A DNA stretch of 64,000 nt from Roseinatronobacter sp052379845 (GCA_052379845.1 JBQTCF010000008.1); one strand, 5' to 3'. Numbered from the stretch's first letter, positions 17,200 to 27,231 are shown. The notes: generated from the sequence alone by a model not told the origin. Translations and numbers: made by a program.

Positions 17200-17667
17200 A
17201 TGACGCGGGAAGCTGGTGACAGGCAACTTTACACGCCTGAACAACGCGCCCGGCGCGATGCCTCCCGCTGGACAATTGTGCAGGGCGTTCTTGCGCCGGT
17301 GCAGTTTGTCATATGCCTGATTTCGGTTGTTTTGGTCGTGCGCTATCTGGTTACAGGCGAAGGATACCTTGCCGCGACCCTGTCTGTCGTCGTCAAAACC
17401 GGCGCGCTTTATGCCATCATGGTCACGGGTGCTATCTGGGAAAAAGAAGTGTTCGGGCAATATTTGCTGGCCGATGCCTTCTTCTGGGAAGATATGGTCA
17501 GTTTCGCAGTCATCGCCCTGCACAGCTTGTATCTGGTCGCGCTGCTGGCCGGCAGCATGCACCCAGACCAGCTGATGATCCTCGCACTTGTGGCCTATGT
17601 GGCCTATGCCGTGAATGCTGCGCAATTCCTGTGGAAATTGCGGGTCGCACGATTGGGGGCCTGCTGA
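17200..17667 (+). CDS. bchF: BchF, 3-vinyl bacteriochlorophyllide hydratase
   Basis: A 155-residue membrane protein with about four hydrophobic segments that hydrates the C3 vinyl group during bacteriochlorophyll a synthesis. Family signatures are LYTPEQRARRDASRWTIVQ at the N-terminus and GAIWEKEVFGQYLLADAFFWED in the middle. First gene of the superoperon; its TGA overlaps the bchN ATG. Confidence 0.95.
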   Translation: MTREAGDRQLYTPEQRARRDASRWTIVQGVLAPVQFVICLISVVLVVRYLVTGEGYLAATLSVVVKTGALYAIMVTGAIWEKEVFGQYLLADAFFWEDMVSFAVIALHSLYLVALLAGSMHPDQLMILALVAYVAYAVNAAQFLWKLRVARLGAC

Positions 17668-18947
17668 TGACCGCGCACCCGACCACCTGCAGCTCCGCCC
17701 CTGTGCTGAAAGAACGCGGCCAACGCGAAGTGTTTTGCGGCCTGACCGGTATCATCTGGCTGCACCGCAAAATGCAGGATGCGTTCTTTCTGGTCATAGG
17801 CTCGCGCACCTGCGCGCATTTGCTGCAATCGGCAGCGGGCGTGATGATCTTTGCCGAACCCCGTTTCGGCACCGCCATTCTGGAAGAAAAAGATCTGGCC
17901 GGTATGGCCGACGCGAATGAAGAACTGGACCGCGAAGTGGGCCGCCTGCTGGCGCGCCGCCCCGACATCCGCCAGCTGTTTCTGGTGGGGTCCTGCCCGT
18001 CCGAGGTGATCAAACTCGACCTTGCGCGCGCCGCCGAACGCCTCAGCGTGCAGCACGCCCCCCATGTGCGCGTGCTGAACTTCTCCGGCTCGGGCATTGA
18101 AACCACCTTCACCCAAGGCGAAGATGCCTGCCTGGCGTCCATGGTGCCCACCCTGCCACAAACGCAGGCAAAAGAACTGCTTCTGGTGGGCGCCCTGCCG
18201 GATGTGGTGGAAGATCAGGCGCTTGATCTGCTGGCGCAAATGGGCATTGCCCCGGTGCGCTGCCTGCCTGCCCGGCGCAGCGATGACACGCCCGCCATCG
18301 GCCCCAACAGCGTATTCGCCCTGACACAACCGTTTCTGGGCGATACCCATGCCGCCTTGCTGCGCCGTGGTGCGCGCCACATCCCCGCCCCCTTCCCTTT
18401 CGGCGCAGAAGGAACGCTGCTGTGGCTGTCCGCTGTGGCGGCGGAATTCGGCATCGCGCCCGATGTGGTCGCGCGCGTCACCGCGGCCCCCCGCGCGCGC
18501 GCCGAAAAATCCATCGCCGCCGCCGCCGAAACCTTGCGCGGCAAACGCATATTCTTCATGCCCGACAGCCAGCTGGAACTGCCGCTGGCCCGTTTTCTGA
18601 CCCGCGAATGCGGCATGATCGCGGTGGAAATCGGCACGCCTTATCTGCATGCCGAATTGCACGGCCCCGAACTGGACCTGATTGCCGCTGGCCCCACCCT
18701 GTCCGAAGGGCAGGATGTGGACCGCCAGCTTGACCGCGTGCGCGCCGCCCGCCCCGACCTGACCGTGTGCGGCCTTGGCCTTGCCAACCCGCTGGAAGCC
18801 GAAGGGCTGGCCACCAAATGGGCAATCGAACTGGTCTTCACGCCCGTGCATTTCTTTGAACAAGCCGGCGATCTGGCATCGCTGTTTGCCCGCCCCCTGC
18901 GCCGCCATGCCATCCTGCACCCCCCTTCTCTGGAGGCCGCGCAATGA
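17667..18947 (+). CDS. bchN: BchN, dark-operative protochlorophyllide reductase subunit N
   Basis: A 426-residue NifD-like subunit. With BchB it forms the catalytic NB component that reduces protochlorophyllide without light. Cys ligands for the NB 4Fe-4S cluster are visible in EVFCGLTG, GSRTCAHLL and VGSCPSEV. The start ATG overlaps the bchF stop (TGATGA). A frame open far upstream inside bchF was not used because it has no family similarity. Confidence 0.96.
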   Translation: MTAHPTTCSSAPVLKERGQREVFCGLTGIIWLHRKMQDAFFLVIGSRTCAHLLQSAAGVMIFAEPRFGTAILEEKDLAGMADANEELDREVGRLLARRPDIRQLFLVGSCPSEVIKLDLARAAERLSVQHAPHVRVLNFSGSGIETTFTQGEDACLASMVPTLPQTQAKELLLVGALPDVVEDQALDLLAQMGIAPVRCLPARRSDDTPAIGPNSVFALTQPFLGDTHAALLRRGARHIPAPFPFGAEGTLLWLSAVAAEFGIAPDVVARVTAAPRARAEKSIAAAAETLRGKRIFFMPDSQLELPLARFLTRECGMIAVEIGTPYLHAELHGPELDLIAAGPTLSEGQDVDRQLDRVRAARPDLTVCGLGLANPLEAEGLATKWAIELVFTPVHFFEQAGDLASLFARPLRRHAILHPPSLEAAQ

Positions 18948-18953
18948 CCCCGA

Positions 18954-18976
18954 TCTTCATCTTGCCAAAAATACTC
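18954..18976 (-). repeat. Intergenic motif, copy 1 (GAGTATTTTTGGCAAGATGA)
   Basis: The bchN-bchB gap carries, on the minus strand, a motif of the type TATTTTTnnnnAnnATGAAG. A related copy lies between bchH and bchL in the opposite orientation. I recall very similar strings being frequent between genes in Rhodobacteraceae genomes; their function is unclear. Confidence 0.5.
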
Positions 18977-18993
18977 ATATCAGGACACCAGAC

Positions 18994-20556
18994 ATGAAAC
19001 TTGCCGTCTGGACATATGAAGGCCCCCCCCATGTCGGCGCAATGCGCGTCGCCACAGGCATGACTGGGCTGCATATGGTCTTGCATGCCCCGCAGGGCGA
19101 CACTTATGCCGATTTGCTGTTCACCATGATCGAACGGCGCAACCATCGCCCGCCGGTCAGCTATACCACCTTTCAGGCCCGCGATCTGGGCGCAGACACG
19201 GCAGGTCTGTTCAAATCCGCCTGTCAGGACGCCCATGACAGGTTCCGGCCACAGGCCATCATGGTGGCCGCATCCTGCACCGCCGAACTCATCCAGGATG
19301 ATCCGGGCGGTCTGGCCGAAACCATGGGCCTGCCGGTCCCTGTCGTGGCGCTGGACCTGCCCAGCTACCAGCGCAAGGAAAATTTCGGCGCGGATGAGGC
19401 CTTCTTGCAACTCTGCCGCCACCTCGCCAAACCCATGGCCCGCACTGCGCGCGTCAGCTGCAACATCCTCGGGCCTACGGCGCTGGGGTTCCGGCACCGC
19501 GACGATCTGGCCGAAATCACGGGCCTTTTGTCGGAAATGGGCATCATGGTGAATGTGGCAGCGCCCATGGGGGCCAGCCCTGCCGACATCGCCCGCATGG
19601 GGGCTGCACATTTCAATGTGCTGCTCTATCCCGAAACAGCCGAATCCGCCGCGCGCTGGTGTGAAAAGGAACTGGGCCAGCCCTATACGAAAACCATTCC
19701 CATCGGCACCCGCGCAACGCGCGCCTTCATTGACGAACTGCGCGCGCTGTCAGGCGCAACCCTGCCCGTGGATGAAACGCGCTTGCGTCAGCCCTGGTGG
19801 GCGGCCTCGGTGGATTCAACCTACCTGACCGGCAAACGCGTATTCTTGTTTGGCGATGGCACCCATGTCATGGCTGCAGCACGGGTCGCCCGCGATGAAA
19901 TGGGTTTTGATGTCTGCGGCATGGGGTGTTACAACCGCGAACAGGCCCGCCCCCTGCGCGCCCTCGCCCAGGAATTCGGGTTAACCGCGCTGATCACCGA
20001 TGATTATCTGGAAGTCGAGGCCGCGATCGAGGCCGCCGCCCCCGAAATGATCCTTGGCACCCAGATGGAACGCCATATCGGCAAGCGCCTTGGCATTCCC
20101 TGCGCGGTCATTTCCGCGCCTGTCCATGTGCAGGATTTCCCCGCCCGCTATTCCCCGCAAATGGGGTTTGAAGGCGCGAATGTCTTGTTCGACACCTGGG
20201 TTCACCCGCTGGTCATGGGGCTGGAAGAACATCTGCTGCACATGTTCCGCGATGATTTCGAATTCCACGATGCGGCAGGGCCGTCCCACCACGGGGCCAA
20301 GGCGCAACCCTTGCCCCACAGCACGCCCGCCGCCCCTGCGGCCGCGGATGAAGGGGGCTCGATGCCCCCGCCATCCGCCCCCCCCTCGCTGGAAAATATC
20401 GTCTGGCTGTCCTGCGCCGAACGGGAACTGAAAAAAATTCCCTTCTTCGTGCGCGGCAAGGCGCGGCGCAACACCGAAAGCTTCGCGTTTGAAAAGGGTC
20501 TGCGCGAAATCTCTGTGGACACCCTATACGAGGCGAAGGCACATTATGCTCGATAG
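18994..20556 (+). CDS. bchB: BchB, dark-operative protochlorophyllide reductase subunit B
   Basis: A 520-residue NifK-like subunit that pairs with BchN. The N-terminal MKLAVWTYEGPPHVGAMRVA is typical, followed by VAASCTAELIQDDPGG near residue 93 and LGTQMERHIGKRLGIPCAV near residue 355. After a proline/alanine-rich linker near residue 450, the C-terminal domain ends in IPFFVRGKARRNTESFA. The ATG at 18994 gives the family length. It overlaps bchH by 11 bp. Confidence 0.96.
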   Translation: MKLAVWTYEGPPHVGAMRVATGMTGLHMVLHAPQGDTYADLLFTMIERRNHRPPVSYTTFQARDLGADTAGLFKSACQDAHDRFRPQAIMVAASCTAELIQDDPGGLAETMGLPVPVVALDLPSYQRKENFGADEAFLQLCRHLAKPMARTARVSCNILGPTALGFRHRDDLAEITGLLSEMGIMVNVAAPMGASPADIARMGAAHFNVLLYPETAESAARWCEKELGQPYTKTIPIGTRATRAFIDELRALSGATLPVDETRLRQPWWAASVDSTYLTGKRVFLFGDGTHVMAAARVARDEMGFDVCGMGCYNREQARPLRALAQEFGLTALITDDYLEVEAAIEAAAPEMILGTQMERHIGKRLGIPCAVISAPVHVQDFPARYSPQMGFEGANVLFDTWVHPLVMGLEEHLLHMFRDDFEFHDAAGPSHHGAKAQPLPHSTPAAPAAADEGGSMPPPSAPPSLENIVWLSCAERELKKIPFFVRGKARRNTESFAFEKGLREISVDTLYEAKAHYAR

Positions 20557-23500
20557 TCGCCATATCCAACCGCCCCCCTACCGCTTCGTCATCGTCACGC
20601 TTGACGCCCATGCCGCTGGCCCGGCCGAACGTGTGCTGCCAAAACTGCGGCAGGATTTTCCGGGGCTGGAAATCTCCATTCACGCCGCTGCCGAATGGGC
20701 CGAAGACCCTGACGCGCTGGCGCGTGCGAAAGCTGCAATAAACGCTGCCGATATTGTCGTGGCAAACCTGCTGTTCATCGAAGAACACGTCACCGCCTGC
20801 CTGCCCGAACTTCAGGCCGCGCGCGCGCGCTGCGATGCGTTTGTCGGCGTCATCGCCGACCCCCAGATTGTGAAACTCACGAAAATGGGCGATCTGGACA
20901 TGGCCAAACCCGCCACAGGTCTGGCCAGGATCATGAAAAAGCTGCGCGGCGGCGGTGACAAGGGAAAACCCGCTTCGGGCGAGCGGCAGATGACCCTGCT
21001 GCGCCGGTTGCCCAAAATCCTGCGCTTCATCCCCGGCAAGGCGCAGGACCTGCGCGCGTGGTTTTTATCCATGCAATACTGGCTGGGCGGGTCTGACGAC
21101 AACATTGAATCAATGATGCGTTTTCTGATCTCGCGCTATGCCGCGCGGCCGGAATGGTCGGGCATTACTGCAAAAGCGCCTGTCGATTACCCTGAACTGG
21201 GCCTGTATCATCCCGATCTGCCCGAACGCATGACCACCGACCCCGCCACCCTGCCCCACCGCAAGGATGCGCGCGGCACGGTCGGGCTGTTGCTGATGCG
21301 GTCCTATATTCTGGCGTCGGACACAGCGCATTATGACGCTGTGATTCGCGCGTTGGAAGCGCAGGGGCTCAATGTCATTGCCGCTTTTGCGGGCGGGCTG
21401 GACGGGCGCCCCGCGATCGAGGCATTCCATCAAGGGCGCATTGACACCCTCTTGTCCCTCACCGGTTTCAGCCTTGTCGGGGGGCCTGCCTATAATGACA
21501 GCCCCGCCGCTGTCTCGGTGCTCAAGGCGCTGGATGTGCCCTATATGGTCGCCCATCCACTGGAATTCCAGACACTTGGTCAATGGGCGTCCTCTGGCGG
21601 GGGCCTTGGTCCGGTGGAAACCACCATGCTGATTGCGCTGCCGGAAATTGACGGCGCGACCTGCCCCACCGTATTTGCCGGACGCCATGGCCCGGACGGG
21701 TGCACCGGGTGCAAACCCGGTTGCCTGCCCATGGCAGCCACCACCGCCAAGGCAATGGCCCCCTGCCCCGAACGCATTGCCGCGCTGGCAGACAAAACCG
21801 CGCGCATGGTGCGCCTGCGCCGCAGCGACGTTGCAAAGCGCAAGGTGGCGATTGTGCTGTATGGGTTCCCGCCCAATGCGGGCGCTGTGGGCACGGCGGC
21901 CTATCTGTCGGTATTTGAGAGCCTGTTCAACACCTTGCACGCCATGGCCCGCGACGGCTATGACCTGACACCGCCCGAAAGCGTGGACGCGCTGCGCGCC
22001 ATGGTTCTGGAGGGCAACGCGCAACGCTATGGCCAGCCTGCGAATGTATGCGCCCATGTAAGCGCGGACCAGATTGTGGCAAACACCCCGTGGCTGCCCG
22101 AGATTGAGGCCGTCTGGGGCCCTGCACCCGGACGCGCGCAATCCGATGGGCGCAATGTCTTTGTGCTGGGCGCGCAATTCGGCAATGTCTTTGTCGGGGT
22201 TCAGCCCGTCTTTGGCTATGAAGGCGACCCCATGCGCCTGCTGTTCGAGAAGGGGTTTGCACCGACACATGCCTTTGCAACCTTCTATCTGTGGCTGCGC
22301 AACCAGTTCAACGCTGATGCGGTGTTGCATTTCGGGATGCATGGCGCGCTGGAATTCATGCCCGGCAAACAGGCCGGTATGGCGCGCACCTGCTGGCCGG
22401 ACCGGCTGATTGGCAACCTGCCCAACATCTATCTGTATGCCGCAAACAACCCGTCCGAAGCCAGTCTGGCCAAGCGTCGTTCGGGGGCCGTGACAATCAC
22501 CCATCTGACGCCCCCGGTTGCTGCAGCCGGCCTGTATAAAGGGCTGCAAGACCTGAAAGACAGCCTGCACCGCTGGCGCGCCACCGAAGCGGACGACCGC
22601 CATGACCTGAACGCGCTGATTTCCGAGCAAGCCGCAGCACTGGACCTGAGCGGGCCGCCCGAAGCGCTGTGGCTGAAGCTGCTGGAAGTCGAGGATGCCT
22701 TGATCCCCGAAGGGCTGCACATCATGGGCCGCGCGCTGGACGCCCCTGCCCGTGCCCGCCTGCTGGCCATGGTCGATGCCGATGACGCCACCCGCGCCCA
22801 GATGGATGCCCATCTTGCGGGCGATCACGAAATGCGCGGCCTGCTGCACGCGCTTGGCGCGGGCTATATTGCGCCTGTTCCCGGTGGGGACCTGATCCGC
22901 GCGCCCCAGATCGTGCCCACAGGGCGCAATATCCACGCCTTTGACCCGTTCCGCATGCCCACGGCCTTTGCGCTGCGCGAAGGGGCCATTCAGGCGCAAA
23001 AGCTGATTGATGCCCATCGCAGTATGCCGCGTTCGGTGGCAATGGTGCTGTGGGGGTCGGACAATATAAAATCCGATGGCGGGCCAATTGCACAGGCGCT
23101 TGCGCTGATGGGCGCGCGCCCGCGCTTTGATGCCTATGGCCGCCTGTCGGGCGCCGACCTGATTCCGCTGTCGGAACTGGGACGCCCGCGCATTGACGTG
23201 GTAATGACGCTTTCGGGCATTTTCCGCGACCTGCTGCCGCTGCAAACCCGCCTGCTGGCCGAAGCGGCGCTGAAAGCGGCCATGGCCGATGAGCATGACG
23301 CGCAGAATTTCATCCGCGCCAATGCCCGCGCCACAGCGGCCGAACTGGGCATTGATATGGAAACCGCCGCGTTGCGCGTGTTTTCCAATGCCGAAGGGGC
23401 CTATGGGTCCAATGTCAACCAGCTTGTGGACAGTTCCGCCTTCGGCCACGAAGACGAATTGGCCGATGCCTATCAGGCGCGCAAGGGCTTCGCTTACGGC

Positions 23501-24097
23501 ATAAATGGCAAGGCTGCCGCGCAACCGGAATTGTTGAAAGCCACGTTGAAAACCGTCGATCTGGCCTATCAGAACCTTGAATCCGTTGAACTGGGCGTCA
23601 CCAGTGTGGACCATTATTTCGACACCCTGGGCGGCATAGCACGCGCCATCAAACGTGCGCGCGGCGGGGCCGATACGCCCGTCTATATTGGCGACCAGAC
23701 CAAAGGCAGCGGCAAGGTGCGCAGCCTGCGCGACCAGATCGCGCTGGAAACCCGCTCACGCAGCCTGAACCCGAAATTCTATGAGGCGCTTTTGGTGCAT
23801 AAATCCGAAGGCGTGCGCCAGATCGAAGCGCATGTGACCAACACATTGGGCTGGTCGGCCACCACAGGCACAGTGGAGCCGTGGGTGTATCAGCGCCTGT
23901 CCGAGACATTCGTTCTGGATGAGGTGATGCGCAGGCGACTGGCCAAGATGAACCCGCAAGCCAGCGCGCGACTGGCGGGCCGTCTGATAGAAGCCAGCGA
24001 ACGCGATTATTGGCAGCCTGACGCCGCCACGCTGGCTGCGCTGCATGATGCTGCAGATGAGATTGAGGACCGCGTGGAAGGGATTGCCGCAGAATGA
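20546..24097 (+). CDS. bchH: BchH, magnesium chelatase porphyrin-binding subunit H
   Basis: A 1183-residue CobN/BchH-family subunit that binds protoporphyrin IX and carries out metal insertion with BchI and BchD. Recognisable stretches are MGDLDMAKPATGLARIMKKL near residue 115, the CobN-type LHFGMHGALEFMPGKQAGM near residue 595, and YGSNVNQLVDSSAFGHEDEL near residue 955. The ATG at 20546 lies inside the end of bchB with GAAGG six bases upstream. Full length with no frameshift. Confidence 0.97.
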   Translation: MLDSRHIQPPPYRFVIVTLDAHAAGPAERVLPKLRQDFPGLEISIHAAAEWAEDPDALARAKAAINAADIVVANLLFIEEHVTACLPELQAARARCDAFVGVIADPQIVKLTKMGDLDMAKPATGLARIMKKLRGGGDKGKPASGERQMTLLRRLPKILRFIPGKAQDLRAWFLSMQYWLGGSDDNIESMMRFLISRYAARPEWSGITAKAPVDYPELGLYHPDLPERMTTDPATLPHRKDARGTVGLLLMRSYILASDTAHYDAVIRALEAQGLNVIAAFAGGLDGRPAIEAFHQGRIDTLLSLTGFSLVGGPAYNDSPAAVSVLKALDVPYMVAHPLEFQTLGQWASSGGGLGPVETTMLIALPEIDGATCPTVFAGRHGPDGCTGCKPGCLPMAATTAKAMAPCPERIAALADKTARMVRLRRSDVAKRKVAIVLYGFPPNAGAVGTAAYLSVFESLFNTLHAMARDGYDLTPPESVDALRAMVLEGNAQRYGQPANVCAHVSADQIVANTPWLPEIEAVWGPAPGRAQSDGRNVFVLGAQFGNVFVGVQPVFGYEGDPMRLLFEKGFAPTHAFATFYLWLRNQFNADAVLHFGMHGALEFMPGKQAGMARTCWPDRLIGNLPNIYLYAANNPSEASLAKRRSGAVTITHLTPPVAAAGLYKGLQDLKDSLHRWRATEADDRHDLNALISEQAAALDLSGPPEALWLKLLEVEDALIPEGLHIMGRALDAPARARLLAMVDADDATRAQMDAHLAGDHEMRGLLHALGAGYIAPVPGGDLIRAPQIVPTGRNIHAFDPFRMPTAFALREGAIQAQKLIDAHRSMPRSVAMVLWGSDNIKSDGGPIAQALALMGARPRFDAYGRLSGADLIPLSELGRPRIDVVMTLSGIFRDLLPLQTRLLAEAALKAAMADEHDAQNFIRANARATAAELGIDMETAALRVFSNAEGAYGSNVNQLVDSSAFGHEDELADAYQARKGFAYGINGKAAAQPELLKATLKTVDLAYQNLESVELGVTSVDHYFDTLGGIARAIKRARGGADTPVYIGDQTKGSGKVRSLRDQIALETRSRSLNPKFYEALLVHKSEGVRQIEAHVTNTLGWSATTGTVEPWVYQRLSETFVLDEVMRRRLAKMNPQASARLAGRLIEASERDYWQPDAATLAALHDAADEIEDRVEGIAAE

Positions 24098-24206
24098 GCA
24101 CCCCCACCCGCATCGCCATTCCCGCAACGGGCACAGGGGGGCCAGCCCCCCGGCGGCTGCGCCGCCACCCCCCGGGATATTTTTACCAGAATGAAGGAAT
24201 AACCCC
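24098..24206. repeat. bchH-bchL intergenic palindrome and motif copy 2
   Basis: GC-rich hairpins (GGGGGG/CCCCCC arms and GGCGGC-TGC-GCCGCC) are followed by GGGATATTTTTACCAGAATG. This could be a partial terminator or RNA-processing stem that lets BchL be made at a different level from BchH. The tail matches the motif in the bchN-bchB gap on the other strand. Confidence 0.55.
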
Positions 24207-25103
24207 ATGAGCCCCAGAGATGACATACCACAGTTGAGAGGGCTGGACGGTGAAGGTTCGGTGCAGGTGCACCAGGACGAGGCGGCCCGCATTGAAGGTG
24301 CGATGGTGTTTTCCGTCTATGGCAAGGGCGGGATTGGCAAATCAACCACCAGTTCCAACCTGTCTGCGGCGTTTGCATCCATGGGCAAGCGGGTTTTGCA
24401 GATTGGCTGCGACCCCAAGCATGACAGCACTTTCACCCTGACGGGGCGGTTGCAGCCCACGGTCATTGATATTCTGAAAGAGGTGGATTTCCACCCCGAG
24501 GAATTGCGCGCCGAGGATTTCGTCACCGAAGGCTGGGGCGGGGTGATGTGTGTGGAAGCGGGCGGGCCACCTGCTGGCACAGGCTGCGGCGGCTATGTTG
24601 TGGGCCAAACGGTCAAATTGCTGAAGCAGCATCATTTGCTGGAAGAAACCGATGTGGTGATTTTTGATGTGTTGGGCGATGTTGTCTGTGGCGGGTTTGC
24701 AGCCCCCCTGCAACATGCCGACAAGGCCGTGATTGTGACCGCCAATGATTTTGACAGCATCTATGCGATGAACCGCATCATTGCAGCGGTGCAGGCTAAA
24801 TCAGCCAATTACAAGGTGCGGCTGGCGGGCTGCATTGCCAACCGGTCGCGCGACACCGATGAGGTGGACCGTTTTTGCGACCGCGTGGGGTTCAAGCGCA
24901 TTGGCCATATGCCTGATATTGATGCCATCCGCAGAAGCCGTCTGAAGAAGAAAACCCTGTTTGAAATGGACCCTGACGAGGATGTTCTGGCCTGTCGCGC
25001 TGAATATTTGCGGCTGGCGCATGCGCTGTATACTGGCACTGATGCGCTGAGCCCCGACCCCATGCCCGACCGCGATATATTCGAGTTGCTGGGATTTGAC
25101 TGA
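24207..25103 (+). CDS. bchL: BchL, dark-operative protochlorophyllide reductase ATPase
   Basis: A 298-residue NifH-like homodimer-forming ATPase that passes electrons to BchNB. The P-loop YGKGGIGKSTTSSNL begins near residue 38. The cluster-ligating Cys residues are in PPAGTGCGGYVVG near residue 126 and GDVVCGGFAAPL near residue 160. Its stop overlaps the bchM ATG. Confidence 0.97.
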   Translation: MSPRDDIPQLRGLDGEGSVQVHQDEAARIEGAMVFSVYGKGGIGKSTTSSNLSAAFASMGKRVLQIGCDPKHDSTFTLTGRLQPTVIDILKEVDFHPEELRAEDFVTEGWGGVMCVEAGGPPAGTGCGGYVVGQTVKLLKQHHLLEETDVVIFDVLGDVVCGGFAAPLQHADKAVIVTANDFDSIYAMNRIIAAVQAKSANYKVRLAGCIANRSRDTDEVDRFCDRVGFKRIGHMPDIDAIRRSRLKKKTLFEMDPDEDVLACRAEYLRLAHALYTGTDALSPDPMPDRDIFELLGFD

Positions 25104-25780
25104 TGCGCGATCTGACCCCGCCCCCGTCCAGCTATGAGGTCACGCGCACGCGGGTTGCGCATTATTTTGACGCGACCGCGACCCGCGTTTGGGAGCGGCT
25201 GACATCGGATGCGCCGGTGTCGCGCATTCGCCAGACTGTGCGCGAGGGGCGCGATACCATGCGCGCGCTGATGCTGGCGCAGCTGCCCAGCGACCTTCGG
25301 GGCGCGCGGGTGCTGGATGCGGGCTGTGGCACAGGGACAGCCAGCGCGGAACTGGCCGCGCGCGGGGCGCAGGTCACGGCGATTGATATTTCGCCAAAGC
25401 TGGTCAAGATTGCGCGCGCGCGCCTGCCCGAGGGGATGGCAGGACAAGTGGATTTTCGCGCAGGCGACATGCTGGCGCCTGATCTGGGGCGGTTTGACCA
25501 TGTTATCGCCATGGACAGCCTGATTTATTACACGCGCCGCGATCTTGAAGCCGCGCTGGACAATTTGTCGGCGCGGGCGGGGTCGGTGGTGTTTACTGTC
25601 GCGCCGCGCACGCCGCTTCTGATGGCCATGTGGCATGCCGGCCAGATGATGCCGCGCGCCGACAGGTCCCCCAGCATGATACCGCATGACTGGCGGCGCA
25701 TGAACGTGGCGGGATTGTCACGGGTCGGGCGGGTATCGCGGGGCTTCTATATCTCGGAATGTTTGAAGGTGGCGGCATGA
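25103..25780 (+). CDS. bchM: BchM, Mg-protoporphyrin IX O-methyltransferase
   Basis: A 225-residue SAM-dependent methyltransferase that makes Mg-protoporphyrin monomethyl ester, the substrate of both cyclases found here. The SAM motif VLDAGCGTGTASAELAARGA is near residue 68, and AMDSLIYYTRRDL near residue 137 is typical of the family. It overlaps bchL and lhaA at either end. Confidence 0.96.
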   Translation: MRDLTPPPSSYEVTRTRVAHYFDATATRVWERLTSDAPVSRIRQTVREGRDTMRALMLAQLPSDLRGARVLDAGCGTGTASAELAARGAQVTAIDISPKLVKIARARLPEGMAGQVDFRAGDMLAPDLGRFDHVIAMDSLIYYTRRDLEAALDNLSARAGSVVFTVAPRTPLLMAMWHAGQMMPRADRSPSMIPHDWRRMNVAGLSRVGRVSRGFYISECLKVAA

Positions 25781-27213
25781 TCATTCCCAAATCCATGTTC
25801 CGCACCCTGAACGCCAATTGGCTGCCCTTTGCCGATGCCGCGTCCGAGGGGTTGCCGCTGCGCCAGATCCTGCGGCTAAGCCTGTTTCAGGTGTCGGTCG
25901 GTATGGCAACGGTGCTGTTGCTGGGCACGTTAAACCGCGTGATGATCGTGGAAATGTCGCTGGCGGCCAGTATTGTGGCCATCATGATTGCGCTGCCGGT
26001 GCTGATTGCGCCGTTCCGGGCGCTGCTGGGGTTCAAGTCCGACACATACCGATCGGCCATAGGGTGGAAGCGCATTCCGTTTCTGTGGTTCGGGACATTG
26101 TGGCAATTCGGCGGGCTGGCAGTCATGCCATTTGCGCTGATTGTCCTGTCGGGCGACAATGTGCATGACGTGCCCTTCGCAGGCGAGGTGCTGGCGGCAT
26201 TGGCGTTCCTGATGACAGGTCTGGGCCTGCATATGACCCAGACAGCGGGCATTGCCCTGGCCGCAGACCGTGCGGATGCGCAAACGCGCCCGCGTGTGGT
26301 GGCGCTTTTGTATGTGACATTCCTTGCAGGTATGGCGGTTTCTGCGCTGGTCGTGGGTTGGCTGTTGCGTGATTTCAGCGAATTGCAGTTAATTCAGGTG
26401 GTGCAGGGCTGTGCGGTGGCAACGCTGGCGCTGAACATCGTCGCGCTGTGGAAACAGGAAAAAGTCCGCCCCATGACGCGCGAAGAACGCGCCGCCCCCC
26501 GCCCCAGTTTCCGCGAGGCATGGGCCGATTACATGGGCGGCGGGCAGGCCGGGCGTTTGCTGGCGGTGGTGTTTGTGGGCGGGCTGGCCTTCAATATGCA
26601 AGATGTGCTGCTGGAACCTTATGGTGGCGAAATCATGGGCCTGTCAGTTGCCGCGACCACCACGCTGACCGCTGTGTGGGCCTGTGGCGCGCTGGCGGGG
26701 TTCTGGCTGGCGGCGCGCTGGTTGGGACAGGGCACCGACCATTTTCGTATGGCCGCGCGCGGTATTCTGATTGGAATCGTCGCGTTTTCGGCGGTTATTT
26801 TTGCAGCCCCGCTTGGGTCTGGCGGGGTATTTTACGTCGGCGCCTTTGGCATTGGTCTGGGCATGGGGCTGTTTGCGGTTGCGACCCTGACCGCCGCGAT
26901 GGACATGCCCAAACGCGGGGTTGTCGGCGGCGGGCTGGCGCTTGGCGCATGGGGCGCAGCACAGGCCACAGCGGCCGGGCTGGCCGTGGCGCTTGGGGGC
27001 GGCATTCGTGACAGTGTTCAGGCGCTGGCCAATGCGGGACATCTGGGCACGGGCCTGATGACGCCCGATATTGGCTATTCAGTCGTCTACCACATCGAAA
27101 TTGGACTGCTTTTTCTGACGCTTGTCATTCTGGGGCCGTTGGTGCGCACCCGGATTCTTGACACATCCCAAACCCGCAGCTCGCGGATCGGCCTTGCCGA
27201 TTTCCCGACCTGA
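25777..27213 (+). CDS. lhaA: LhaA, PucC-family LH1 assembly protein
   Basis: A 478-residue twelve-helix PucC/BCD-type protein needed for efficient light-harvesting 1 assembly in Rhodobacter. Characteristic segments are LFQVSVGMATVLLLGTLNRV near residue 35 and LLGFKSDTYRSAIGWKRIPF near residue 85. The ATG at 25777 overlaps the bchM stop (ATGA). It is a paralogue of the transporter next to bchG. puhA follows 18 bp later with GGAGG upstream. Confidence 0.94.
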   Translation: MIIPKSMFRTLNANWLPFADAASEGLPLRQILRLSLFQVSVGMATVLLLGTLNRVMIVEMSLAASIVAIMIALPVLIAPFRALLGFKSDTYRSAIGWKRIPFLWFGTLWQFGGLAVMPFALIVLSGDNVHDVPFAGEVLAALAFLMTGLGLHMTQTAGIALAADRADAQTRPRVVALLYVTFLAGMAVSALVVGWLLRDFSELQLIQVVQGCAVATLALNIVALWKQEKVRPMTREERAAPRPSFREAWADYMGGGQAGRLLAVVFVGGLAFNMQDVLLEPYGGEIMGLSVAATTTLTAVWACGALAGFWLAARWLGQGTDHFRMAARGILIGIVAFSAVIFAAPLGSGGVFYVGAFGIGLGMGLFAVATLTAAMDMPKRGVVGGGLALGAWGAAQATAAGLAVALGGGIRDSVQALANAGHLGTGLMTPDIGYSVVYHIEIGLLFLTLVILGPLVRTRILDTSQTRSSRIGLADFPT

Positions 27214-27231
27214 CATATCGGAGGATAACTT

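Noticed and set aside
20489..20545. An upstream start for bchH inside bchB
   Set aside because: The ATG at 20546 has a ribosome site at proper distance and gives a typical BchH N-terminus.
21110..23614. An 834-residue open frame antisense to bchH
   Set aside because: It exactly mirrors a clear BchH coding frame, has no recognisable domain and no ribosome site; long antisense frames are expected in GC-rich codon-biased DNA.
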